This document shows positions 34,174 to 41,835 of a stretch of DNA of 42,720 nucleotides, piece by piece. This stretch comes from Pseudanabaena mucicola FACHB-723 (GTDB taxonomy: Bacteria > Cyanobacteriota > Cyanobacteriia > Pseudanabaenales > Pseudanabaenaceae). Position numbers and translations under genes: made by a program. Location: positions 1 through 42,720 of the forward strand of contig NZ_JACJQB010000029.1 in assembly GCF_014696385.1 (NCBI RefSeq). The letters are read 5' to 3'. Below the pieces are notes generated by a model. It searched no databases. It was not told the DNA's origin and was given only the letters and a program-made list of their open reading frames with translations. How positions within the stretch are numbered: position 1 is the stretch's first letter; each line of letters begins with the position of its first letter.

Positions 34174-34582
34174 TTTGTTCGTTGATACTTCAGGATGGGC
34201 TAGTCTGTTCATTCATTCTCAAACATACTATCCACAGGCAGAAAAATACTTTCGTTTAGCCATTCAAAATCAGCAGAAGATATACACGACTAATTATGTA
34301 ATCGCTGAATTGGTAGCCCTGTTGAATAGCCCTCTGCGAGTTTCTAGAGAGAAAGTTTTTGAGATTGTGGATGCGATTAAAACCGTTTCTTATGTCGAAG
34401 TTATTCATGTTGACAAAGAGATAGATACTTTAGCATGGAAATTATGCAAAAGTAGATTGGATAAAGCTTGGTCATTAGTCGATTGCTCGTCGTTTATAGT
34501 CATGCAAAAGCTGGATATTCAAGAAGCTTTAACGACAGATCAACACTTCGAGCAAGCAGGATTTATTCGTTTACTCAAATAG
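34166..34582 (+). CDS. PIN-domain ribonuclease toxin (VapC-like)
   Basis: 138 aa from MPNLFVDTSGWASLFIHSQT. PIN-domain acids are visible: D7 in FVDTSGW, E48 in YVIAELVALL, and D111 in WSLVDCSSFIVMQ, followed by ALTTDQHFEQAGF with another acidic residue. Such toxins cleave RNA and are restrained by the partner antitoxin. The ATG at 34166 overlaps the antitoxin stop. The open frame extends upstream to 34079 but that part overlaps the antitoxin and is not PIN-like. The catalytic acids are present, so the module appears active. Confidence 0.85.
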   Translation: MPNLFVDTSGWASLFIHSQTYYPQAEKYFRLAIQNQQKIYTTNYVIAELVALLNSPLRVSREKVFEIVDAIKTVSYVEVIHVDKEIDTLAWKLCKSRLDKAWSLVDCSSFIVMQKLDIQEALTTDQHFEQAGFIRLLK

Positions 34583-34773
34583 GTATATAGCAATATAAAT
34601 CCTTGCTGGATAAACTTTGTAGCTATTTATCAATTCTTTAGCGACTAATACCGCGATCGCAGCGATCGATTCTCAAGTAATAATCTTAAAATTTATATTT
34701 TGCCCCTTCGCCGCTACAACTGAGATAATTATAACAATTTACAGATTATTCTCATGGTTATTTGAACCTCACC

Positions 34774-34900
34774 ATCGAAATCTGGGATTGGCAATGTTAT
34801 ACAATATTAAAGCTTTTCCTATGGTCGAGTTTCAGATATGCAAGTTTGGGTATTGCTGTTTAACGCTAACACCGATAACGAAGGTATTTATACGCTAGAA
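34774..34900 (+). repeat. 127-bp direct repeat, copy 2 (at the intact DUF3110 gene)
   Basis: Ungapped partner of 33639-33765. It includes the upstream region and the first 21 codons of the intact gene. The duplication most likely preceded or accompanied insertion of the toxin-antitoxin module between the copies. Confidence 0.85.
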
Positions 34901-35215
34901 ATTGAAGGCGAAAATATTATTGTTGCCTTTGAACAAGAGGATGATGCCATTCGTTATGCAGGTTTACTAGAAGCACAGGATTTTCTGTCGCCAACAGTGG
35001 AGCGCATTGACAGTAAAGATTTAGAGGAATTCTGTGAAGAAGCAAATTACGAATTAAACATCGTGCCAACCGATGCTTTGCTAGTTCCTCCTGAAAGAAA
35101 TGTTGATAAAACTGATTGGGACAGCGATCGCAATTTCCCAGAACCAGAGGATGAAATTGAGGTAGAAGATCCCGTAATTGCAATGATGCGTCGTCGTCTA
35201 GAGAATTTACTGTAG
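34838..35215 (+). CDS. DUF3110 protein
   Basis: 125 aa. MQVWVLLFNANTDNEGIYTL, then IIVAFEQEDDAIRYAGLLEA and FCEEANYELNIVPTDALLVP, matches DUF3110, a family found almost only in cyanobacteria and plants. Function unknown. The C-terminal end is acidic (EPEDEIEVEDPVIAMMRRRL). No membrane segment. A shortened relative of this gene lies 1.1 kb upstream at 33703-33834, and the thioesterase gene follows 25 bp downstream. Confidence 0.85.
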   Translation: MQVWVLLFNANTDNEGIYTLEIEGENIIVAFEQEDDAIRYAGLLEAQDFLSPTVERIDSKDLEEFCEEANYELNIVPTDALLVPPERNVDKTDWDSDRNFPEPEDEIEVEDPVIAMMRRRLENLL

Positions 35216-35240
35216 CGATCAAGCAATGTAGGTATAAATT

Positions 35241-35717
35241 ATGACGGCTGAACTAACTTCTAATGCTTTAACCAACGCGATCACTAAATTTGAGCCTACT
35301 CCTGAAACTGAAGGCTGGTTTAACTATGCAGTGCATGTCTATCCGCACCATACCGACTATTCGGGCGTAGTTTGGCATGGCTCTTATATCAATTGGATGG
35401 AAGAAGCAAGGGTAGAATGCTTGCGAACCGTGGGCATGAGCTTTGAGGAGCTAGTCTCGGCAGGAGTAGATCTGCCCGTGGTGGAAATGTCATTGCGCTA
35501 TCATCGCTCGGCACGGATGGGGGATAACTTACTGGTGATGACAAAACTAGTCACCGATAAAGTGCGTCTCAACTGGGAATATCAAATCCGGACAGAAACA
35601 GATCTATGTGTAACAGCATTGGTCACCCTCGTACCTGTAGATTTTGAAAAACGTAAGCTTTTGCGATCGCTACCAAGTTCATTAGAAGGTGCGATCGCAA
35701 AACTAACAGGAATTTAA
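35241..35717 (+). CDS. Hotdog-fold acyl-CoA thioesterase (YbgC/FadM-like)
   Basis: 158 aa with the single hotdog domain of the 4-hydroxybenzoyl-CoA thioesterase type. The motif HHTDYSGVVWHGSYINWMEE holds the catalytic aspartate (D35 by rough count), followed by VEMSLRYHRSARMGDNLLVM. In cyanobacteria such enzymes hydrolyse acyl-CoA or the DHNA-CoA intermediate of phylloquinone synthesis. The exact substrate is not assigned. It is followed by a perfect terminator hairpin (35719-35747) and then argJ, so it ends its own transcript. Confidence 0.85.
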   Translation: MTAELTSNALTNAITKFEPTPETEGWFNYAVHVYPHHTDYSGVVWHGSYINWMEEARVECLRTVGMSFEELVSAGVDLPVVEMSLRYHRSARMGDNLLVMTKLVTDKVRLNWEYQIRTETDLCVTALVTLVPVDFEKRKLLRSLPSSLEGAIAKLTGI

Positions 35718-35718
35718 A

Positions 35719-35747
35719 AATTTTGTCGCGCCAAGCGCGACAAAATT
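35719..35747. terminator. Palindrome after the thioesterase gene
   Basis: AATTTTGTCGCG-CCAAG-CGCGACAAAATT is a perfect 12-bp stem immediately after the thioesterase stop, separating it from argJ. Confidence 0.7.
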
Positions 35748-35776
35748 AATAGTAAAAGAGGAAATCAACTAAAATC

Positions 35777-36988
35777 ATGGCAAATTGGCAAGTAATTGCA
35801 GGCGGCGTGACCGCAGCAAAGGGCTATAAAGCCGCAGGGATTGCAGCAGGACTCAAACCATCGGGCGCACCTGACCTAACCTTAATCGCATCGGATGTTC
35901 CTGCCATCGCCGCAGGCGTATTTACCAAGTCTTGTGTCAGAGCCGCCTGTGTAGATTTCAACCGTGAAGTCTTAGCATCAGCAACTAAGGTCAGCGCCAT
36001 CCTCTGCAATGCGGGGCAAGCCAATGCCAGTACAGGAGCAGAGGGTTGGCAAAATGCCGTGACCTGTGCAGAACTAGTCCAACAAGCTCTCAATAGCGAC
36101 GATGGAGTTTTAGTTGCTTCTACGGGTGTCATTGGGAAACAATTACTAATGGACAAGATGCGTGCAGGAATTGCCAAAATTGTCCCGATGATTTCGCCCG
36201 ATGGTGGAGAAGATGCTTCGCGAGCGATCATGACCACAGATACTGTGCCAAAAAGTATCGCCTTAGAAACTGTAATTGATGGCAAGCCCGTGCGGATTGG
36301 TGGGATCTGTAAAGGCTCAGGGATGATTCACCCCAACATGGCAACCATGCTGGGGTTTGTCACCTGTGATGCGGGTGTAGAACCTAAGCTCTGGCAAAAG
36401 ATGCTCTCTAGCTCCATTGATGCGAGCTTTAACCAAGTTACCGTCGATGGTGACACTAGCACTAACGATATGGTTTTAGCCCTCTGCAACGGTCAGTCGG
36501 GTGTAACGATTGATGATGAAAGTTCAGAAGCGGCGCAAAACTTACAAGTGATGCTCCAAGAAGTTTGTATGAGCTTAGCCAAGGCAATTGCCCGTGATGG
36601 TGAGGGGGCAACCTGCATGATCGAGGTAAATGTTACAGGTGCATCTAGCGTAGAAGCGGCGCGTCAAATTGCCAAAACCATTGTCGGTTCATCCCTTGTC
36701 AAGTCCGCAGTCTTTGGCAATGATCCTAACTGGGGTAGAATTGCTGCCGCCGCAGGTCGCTCGGGTGTTGATTTTAATCAAGATGTATTAAATATTCAAC
36801 TCGGTGATTTTGTGATGATGCAGGATGGCACTCCGCAGGAATACGATCGCAATGCTGCTAGTGAATATCTTAAAAATGACACGGTAATTATCAATGTTGG
36901 TGTGGGCGATGGGGTTGGCTGTGGCACAGCATGGGGCTGTGACCTCAGCTACGATTACGTCAAAATTAACGCTGAATACACGACATAA
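35777..36988 (+). CDS. argJ: Bifunctional ornithine acetyltransferase/N-acetylglutamate synthase
   Basis: 403 aa, the ArgJ enzyme that recycles the acetyl group from N-acetylornithine to glutamate in arginine synthesis. The self-processing site is visible: HPNMATMLGF, with cleavage expected between A189 and T190. The new N-terminal threonine is the nucleophile. Other hallmarks include VLVASTGVIGKQL, TVDGDTSTNDMVLAL and AVFGNDPNWGRIAAAAGRSG. Length and motifs are full, so both half-reactions should be supported. A 23-bp palindrome overlaps its stop codon. Confidence 0.96.
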   Translation: MANWQVIAGGVTAAKGYKAAGIAAGLKPSGAPDLTLIASDVPAIAAGVFTKSCVRAACVDFNREVLASATKVSAILCNAGQANASTGAEGWQNAVTCAELVQQALNSDDGVLVASTGVIGKQLLMDKMRAGIAKIVPMISPDGGEDASRAIMTTDTVPKSIALETVIDGKPVRIGGICKGSGMIHPNMATMLGFVTCDAGVEPKLWQKMLSSSIDASFNQVTVDGDTSTNDMVLALCNGQSGVTIDDESSEAAQNLQVMLQEVCMSLAKAIARDGEGATCMIEVNVTGASSVEAARQIAKTIVGSSLVKSAVFGNDPNWGRIAAAAGRSGVDFNQDVLNIQLGDFVMMQDGTPQEYDRNAASEYLKNDTVIINVGVGDGVGCGTAWGCDLSYDYVKINAEYTT

Positions 36989-37035
36989 AACCCAAGAATC
37001 AGGCGGCGCGGAGCGCCGCCTGATTCTTGGGTTTT
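36987..37035. terminator. 23-bp perfect palindrome overlapping the argJ stop
   Basis: The left arm (36987-37009) begins inside the TAA stop and pairs perfectly with 37013-37035 across GGA. Its GC-rich core is GGCGGCGC. It is followed by the second palindrome at 37072, and the two together separate convergent genes. Confidence 0.8.
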
Positions 37036-37071
37036 GAACTAACTCTCGCTTTGCTTAGGACATAAAAAGCA

Positions 37072-37100
37072 ATAAATGAGTTGCGCCGCAACTCATTTAT
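37072..37100. terminator. 14-bp palindrome downstream of the unknown gene at 37121
   Basis: ATAAATGAGTTGCG (37072-37085) pairs with CGCAACTCATTTAT (37087-37100), ending 20 bp from the stop of the leftward gene. It lacks a clear T-run. Confidence 0.6.
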
Positions 37101-37120
37101 TTGGATCTGGTACAGTCAAA

Positions 37121-38143
37121 CTATAGGCTTCGCATATCAATTTTTAGAAAACGATCGACAGCTTGATACATCCAGTAAAGGGGCATTTTCGGATCGGAGC
37201 TGGTTTTCTGAAAGCCTAAGGCTAGACATAATTCCGCATAACTGGGATGAATAATTAAAGTGTACATATCCCATAGGTTGGGGAAATCCTGCTGTATTCT
37301 AATCATCGTGTGTTGAGAATCAATCAAGAGATCCAGTTGCGATGCTTGGCGATATTGGCTATCAATCACCCAACTGCGTACAAAAATAGAGCGACAGGTT
37401 TCATCTCCTGCTAAAGCCATTTGAAAGGGATCAATATCGGTAACTTGACTCAGATGCAGTCCACGACTGGGCGGCTCAAAAAATTTGATTTCCGATTCGC
37501 GTTTGGTGGGATAGAACGCATAAAAACCTACAGGATTTTGATTGTCACTGCGCCGCAGTACCCGCAAGCCTTTGGCATATTGACTCGCCCAATCGCGGAG
37601 AATATTGGCAATGCGATAGGTGACCGCATCATTATTGCGATTCAGCCAGTTGTAATTGCTAGCTAATAAATTTGCGATCGGAATAGCATCACTACGTGGG
37701 TCAAATCCATCGATCGCAAATTTTACCTCTGTCTCTGTGCTATTTCCCTTCAGTAGATCTGGCATGGCATGAAATTTGATTTGGGTGCAATTACCGTCAA
37801 ACTGTTTTTGGATTAGACCCAAATCAACGAGCTTATTCAACATCATCCCTGCCGAGCGATCGCCACCACGATCTTTGTCACTATAAAATATGTCCGATGC
37901 TTCAAGGCAGCTACATTCCACCCATCCTTGGGGGAAAGATAATTCTGTGAGGGGAGCTTTGGGCATTGCCTTACGCGCTTGACAGTCTTTTAAAAATAAA
38001 TAGATGGCTAAACGTACAAAGCAATCGGCTCTACGCCTTGTCATGCCAATCCGTTGCAGCAGTATTTCCACATAGCGTTGCTGAATCGATTTTGGCAGCC
38101 ATTGCTCAATGGCTTCAGGGCGAAATGTTGATAGTCCAGACAT
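37121..38143 (-). CDS. Conserved-looking cyanobacterial protein of unknown function
   Basis: 340 aa, no signal peptide or membrane segment. The first 120 residues look like helical winged-helix DNA-binding folds: ILLQRIGMTRRRADCFVRLA, TELSFPQGWVECSCLEASDI, MMLNKLVDLGLIQKQF. The last 200 resemble a GNAT-like fold (NPVGFYAFYPTKRESEI ... ELCLALGFQKTS). Neither is certain. It starts divergently from the lipid operon and is preceded by a 19-bp hairpin at 38154-38195. I do not recognise the family, and the domain guess is inference. Confidence 0.7.
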   Translation of the reverse strand: MSGLSTFRPEAIEQWLPKSIQQRYVEILLQRIGMTRRRADCFVRLAIYLFLKDCQARKAMPKAPLTELSFPQGWVECSCLEASDIFYSDKDRGGDRSAGMMLNKLVDLGLIQKQFDGNCTQIKFHAMPDLLKGNSTETEVKFAIDGFDPRSDAIPIANLLASNYNWLNRNNDAVTYRIANILRDWASQYAKGLRVLRRSDNQNPVGFYAFYPTKRESEIKFFEPPSRGLHLSQVTDIDPFQMALAGDETCRSIFVRSWVIDSQYRQASQLDLLIDSQHTMIRIQQDFPNLWDMYTLIIHPSYAELCLALGFQKTSSDPKMPLYWMYQAVDRFLKIDMRSL

Positions 38144-38153
38144 AAGCTTACCT

Positions 38154-38195
38154 ATTTATTTCAAATAGGGGCTTCAGCTCCTATTTGAAATAAAT
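38154..38195. promoter_or_regulatory. 19-bp hairpin in the divergent promoter region
   Basis: The left arm 38154-38172 pairs with 38177-38195 (one G-U pair) across TTCA. Unlike the other palindromes here it is not at a 3' end. It lies just upstream of the start of the gene at 37121-38143 and also upstream of the lipid operon, so it may be a leader structure or a misplaced member of the palindrome group. Confidence 0.5.
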
Positions 38196-38346
38196 ATAAC
38201 AAGATTTTTCAAAAAACTTCGATCCACTTCGATCTACTTTGACTCACTTCTTATTCTTTCAAGGCGATCGCAGCCTCATCGTTCTAGTCATTCTCATTAC
38301 ATTGGTACAAGCTGCATGATTAGTCCATGAGTTCTTGGAGCAGCTA

Positions 38347-38973
38347 ATGGTTTCCATCTATCAATGCAAATCAACCTTTCAAAACTATCTCCGCCCCCTA
38401 GTCAACCGATTGGCCGCATGGCAAATTTCCCCTAACCAAGTTACGGTGTCGGCAATTTTGCTCTCAGGGGCAACGGGACTAGCATTAGTGCAAAGTACCC
38501 AACTTGCGATCGCAATTTTTCCCTCCACTCAAGCAGTTTTACTATCTGTACCCGTAGTTTTATTAATCCGCATGGCTCTCAATGCTATTGATGGAATGCT
38601 TGCCCGTGAACATGGCAAGACTACTAAATTTGGCTGCATTCTCAATGAGTTAGGTGATGTTCTCTCCGATATTGCACTCTACCTACCCTTTAGTTTGATT
38701 GCAGGAGTTTCTGCGCCATTGATTGTCGGCATTGTGATCTTAGCGATCGCCTCAGAAATGGTCGGAGTCTTGGGTTATGAGATTGCTCATAAGCGACATT
38801 ACGAAGGTCCAATGGGCAAAAGCGATCGCGCCTTTGTGTTTGGCATCGTTGGCTTGATTTTAGGTTTAGGCATTGCGCCAACTCAATGGCTCACGATCCT
38901 GTTGAGCGCAGTAATTCTACTTCAGGTTTGGACAATGATCAATCGCATTCAATCAATGCTACAGGAGGCCTAA
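38347..38973 (+). CDS. CDP-alcohol phosphatidyltransferase (YnbA-like)
   Basis: 208 aa membrane protein with about five helices. The CDP-alcohol phosphotransferase motif is DGMLAREHGKTTKFGCILNE followed by LGDVLSD. Of the usual D-G-x2-A-R-x8-G-x3-D-x3-D pattern the first D of the second pair is N, with acids shifted to the next turn, a feature I associate with the YnbA-like group. It would join a diacylglycerol phosphate to an unknown alcohol. I prefer the ATG at 38347 over a TTG at 38335 because TTGGAG lies 6 nt before it. First gene of a four-gene lipid operon. Confidence 0.85.
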   Translation: MVSIYQCKSTFQNYLRPLVNRLAAWQISPNQVTVSAILLSGATGLALVQSTQLAIAIFPSTQAVLLSVPVVLLIRMALNAIDGMLAREHGKTTKFGCILNELGDVLSDIALYLPFSLIAGVSAPLIVGIVILAIASEMVGVLGYEIAHKRHYEGPMGKSDRAFVFGIVGLILGLGIAPTQWLTILLSAVILLQVWTMINRIQSMLQEA

Positions 38974-38976
38974 ATC

Positions 38977-39951
38977 ATGGAAATTATGGAAAGCATGATG
39001 GGAATAGATGTAGCAATGCCAGTTTTATATACGCTGGCAGGGATTTTTGGACTACTAGCGATCGCCTCAATTACTACTCTTGGTTTAGCCATCAGTAAAC
39101 CTGAAACCGACTATAGCGAACTGAAAGACCGCATCAAATCTTGGTGGATCATGGTTAGTATTTTCAGTCTTGCCATCTTACTAAAACAGCCTGTTTCCAT
39201 CGCCTTTTTTATGATGCTCAGCTTCATCGCTTTGCGTGAATACTTTTCCCTCATTCCTACCCGTTTTAGCGATCGCCGCGTTTTAATCTGGGCATATCTC
39301 GCCATTATTCTGCAATATTTCTGGATTTACATTGGCTGGTATGGGATGTTTCTCATCTTTATTCCCATCTATATGTTTCTCTTCCTGCCTATGCGAATGT
39401 TGCTCAATGGCGAAACAGAGGGTTTTTTAAATGCGATCGGTACACTCCATTGGGGACTAATGCTGAATGTTTACACAATTAGCCATCTCTCCTACCTCAC
39501 GATCCTGCCAGTGAGTGGTAATCCCATCGCAGGCGGTACAGGTTTATTAGTCTATCTATTACTGCTAACGGAGATTAATGATATCGCGCAATATATCTTC
39601 GGTAAGCTATTCGGTCGTCACAAAATTATTCCTAAGGTTAGCCCTAAGAAAACCGTAGAAGGTCTGCTTGGCGGAGTTGTGACAACCACAGGACTAGCGA
39701 TCGTCCTAGCACCTTGGCTGACTCCCTTTGATTTACTCCATTCTGCTTGTTTAGGACTATTGCTCAGCCTGACGGGATTTGTTGGTGATGTGAATATTTC
39801 CGCGCTGAAACGGGATTTGGGCATCAAAGATAGTGGCAATCTCCTCCCCGGCCATGGCGGCATTTTGGATCGCATTGATAGCCTTACCTACACTGCACCT
39901 TTATTTTTCCACTTCACCGTTTACTTCTACTATCGAGGTCAATGGCTATGA
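38977..39951 (+). CDS. Phosphatidate cytidylyltransferase (CdsA/YnbB-like)
   Basis: 324 aa with about seven to eight membrane helices. The CdsA signature lies near the C-terminus: SALKRDLGIKDSGNLLPGHG then GILDRIDSLTYT. It would make CDP-diacylglycerol, the donor used by the phosphatidyltransferase encoded just before it. AGGAGG (38963-38968) precedes the ATG by 8 nt, and the gene starts 3 nt after the previous stop, so they are coupled. It is probably a paralogue of the main cdsA, which should be elsewhere. Confidence 0.88.
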   Translation: MEIMESMMGIDVAMPVLYTLAGIFGLLAIASITTLGLAISKPETDYSELKDRIKSWWIMVSIFSLAILLKQPVSIAFFMMLSFIALREYFSLIPTRFSDRRVLIWAYLAIILQYFWIYIGWYGMFLIFIPIYMFLFLPMRMLLNGETEGFLNAIGTLHWGLMLNVYTISHLSYLTILPVSGNPIAGGTGLLVYLLLLTEINDIAQYIFGKLFGRHKIIPKVSPKKTVEGLLGGVVTTTGLAIVLAPWLTPFDLLHSACLGLLLSLTGFVGDVNISALKRDLGIKDSGNLLPGHGGILDRIDSLTYTAPLFFHFTVYFYYRGQWL

Positions 39952-40577
39952 GACAAATTTTCAATATTATGCTGTTTCTCACAGCGAAAATCATTGTTCT
40001 GATTTTAGGACTACGCATTCGTCATCGTGAAAGATTACCCACATCAGGGCCAGCAATTATCGTGGCGAATCACAATAGCCACCTCGACACCATCGTTCTC
40101 TTTTCTCTCTTTCCTCTCTCGATGATACAAAAGCTTCGTCCTGTAGCAAATGAGCAGTATTTTCTCCAACAAAATCGTTTTTTAGCATGGTTTGCTCGTC
40201 ATGTTTTGCGAGTTATCCCTGTCTCTAGTGATGCGAGTAACTGCCGTGATTTTTTTAAAAGCTGCGCCACTGCTTTAGCAAAAAGACAAATCTTAATTAT
40301 TTATCCTGAAGGAACTAGAGGTACACCTGAGCATATGAGTGAATTTAAGATGGGAATTGCCCACCTTGCTAAACAATATCCAGAAATTCCCATCATTCCT
40401 ATTTTCCTCCATGGTTTGGGCAAAGCTTTACCCAAAGGTGATTTCTTGATAGTCCCTTTACTCTGCTGGATTTGCATTGGTGAAGCAATGTATTGGAACG
40501 GTCAGAAGCAATCTTTTCTCCAACAACTAGTAGAACGGATGCAGACTCTAGCCGATGAAAGGCTTCTCTCTGCGTGA
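39948..40577 (+). CDS. 1-acylglycerol-3-phosphate acyltransferase family (PlsC-like)
   Basis: 209 aa. The acyltransferase block I NHNSHLD (in VANHNSHLDTIV) and block III YPEGTRG are intact. A short N-terminal hydrophobic segment (FNIMLFLTAKIIVLILGLRI) anchors it. I chose the ATG at 39948, which forms ATGA with the preceding stop and sits about 9 nt after GAGG. An ATG at 39942 has no proper spacing. Together with the two enzymes upstream it suggests an alternative phospholipid or lipid-modification route. Confidence 0.85.
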   Translation: MRQIFNIMLFLTAKIIVLILGLRIRHRERLPTSGPAIIVANHNSHLDTIVLFSLFPLSMIQKLRPVANEQYFLQQNRFLAWFARHVLRVIPVSSDASNCRDFFKSCATALAKRQILIIYPEGTRGTPEHMSEFKMGIAHLAKQYPEIPIIPIFLHGLGKALPKGDFLIVPLLCWICIGEAMYWNGQKQSFLQQLVERMQTLADERLLSA

Positions 40578-40623
40578 ATATCAGTTATTTGTCTTTACTC
40601 CTATTTATTTTTCAGAGGTCAAT

Positions 40624-41493
40624 ATGTTACTCAAAAAAGCATCTCCTAGCTACGAACAACTTCTCCGCCCATTACCAGTCTGGAACCCTAAAGCTTGGTA
40701 CTACGGATTGATGAATCTTTCTCTCAAAACTATTGGCAAACTATCGCAAGGCATTCAAATTGGTTTTCGGTATGGCTTTGATTCGGGTGTGATGTTGGAA
40801 TATGTGTATAAAAATCAGCCCAGTGGCATTACTCCTTTGGGAATGCTGATTGATTGGATTTATCTAAATTCTCAAGGATGGCGTGGCATCCTTGAGCGAT
40901 CGCAGTTAATGAAATCGACAATCCGCCAAGTTCTTCAGTCCTATCATCAGCGCAATATGACCTGCCACTTACTGGATGTTGCCTGTGGTGGTGGACGCTA
41001 TGATCTAGAGGTATTGCAAGAGTTTCCATCGGATGCGATCGCGGCGACCTTGCGAGATTATAAATTGGAGAATGTCACTAAATCACAACAGCTAGCGAGT
41101 CAATTTGGTGTTAAGGCGCAGATTGAACAGGCAGATGCTTTTAATGATGTAGATTTAGATCTGGTACAGCCTAGACCCAATGTAATTATTGTTTCGGGAC
41201 TGCATGAGATTCTCCCCAATGACCAGTTGATTAGACATCACTTTCAACAACTCTATCGGATTCTCGACAATGCAGGAACGCTGATTTTTACCATCCAGCC
41301 CCAGCATCCTCAGCTAGAGATGATTGCGCGTACTTTGCCTGCCCATACGGGACTGCCTTGGGTGATGCGGGTTCGCTCTTGGGAACTGATTCGTCAATGG
41401 GCAGAAGAAGCTGGATTTCAGGATTTTCATATTCAAATGGAGCCTAATGGCATTTTTGGAGTTGTGACTGCTCAGAAAGTCATGGCTATGTAA
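40624..41493 (+). CDS. SAM-dependent methyltransferase (YnbC C-terminal-like)
   Basis: 289 aa. A helical N-terminal region (LLRPLPVWNPKAWYYGLMNL) precedes the methyltransferase core: CHLLDVACGGGRYDLEVLQE (motif I, about 118), then ATLRDYKLENVTKSQQLA and NVIIVSGLHEILPNDQLIRH. GAGGTC lies 5 nt before the ATG at 40624, so that start is preferred to the upstream frame at 40555. E. coli YnbC carries a comparable methyltransferase domain in an operon with YnbA and YnbB, which supports a shared, still undefined lipid pathway. Its target is unknown. Confidence 0.8.
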   Translation: MLLKKASPSYEQLLRPLPVWNPKAWYYGLMNLSLKTIGKLSQGIQIGFRYGFDSGVMLEYVYKNQPSGITPLGMLIDWIYLNSQGWRGILERSQLMKSTIRQVLQSYHQRNMTCHLLDVACGGGRYDLEVLQEFPSDAIAATLRDYKLENVTKSQQLASQFGVKAQIEQADAFNDVDLDLVQPRPNVIIVSGLHEILPNDQLIRHHFQQLYRILDNAGTLIFTIQPQHPQLEMIARTLPAHTGLPWVMRVRSWELIRQWAEEAGFQDFHIQMEPNGIFGVVTAQKVMAM

Positions 41494-41835
41494 CTAACTG
41501 ATGTGGGGGCACCTAACGTCCCCATATATAATATTATTGAGTAAGTAGTTCAGCATAGTTAACAAACAAAATCAGAATTGATGCCGTCCGTATAGCGAAT
41601 GGTAATAAGTCTCTAAGTTTGCAGTTCAATAATACTGAGTTACTTAAATGATGGAAAGAATCTATTTAAGAATTGCCTAAACCCCCCGTAGGTCGCTTTG
41701 TAACGGGGGGAGAATTTAATTCTCTTAACAAAGGCAATTGAGGGGGATCTCTTGCAGCTTTTGACCGTAGAAAGTGATTCTTAAATGGTTTCTAGGTAGT
41801 TCAGCATAAATAAAACTCAGCGTGAGTAGCAGAAA
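41494..41835. other. Intergenic with a cyanobacterial palindromic repeat
   Basis: No gene is seen in these 342 bp. A 13-bp direct repeat GTAGTTCAGCATA (41545-41557 and 41796-41808) brackets a palindromic element described separately. A weak stem TGGGGG/TCCCCA lies just after the methyltransferase stop. Confidence 0.4.
41664..41786. repeat. MITE-like cyanobacterial repeat with CCCCCC/GGGGGG hairpin
   Basis: Inverted ATTTAAGAAT (41664-41673) and ATTCTTAAAT (41777-41786) enclose a C-run/G-run hairpin (CCCCCCGTAGG ... AACGGGGGG) and a GAGGGGGAT block. Such blocks belong to short interspersed repeats I know from many cyanobacterial genomes. The exact family cannot be named without a search. Confidence 0.55.
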
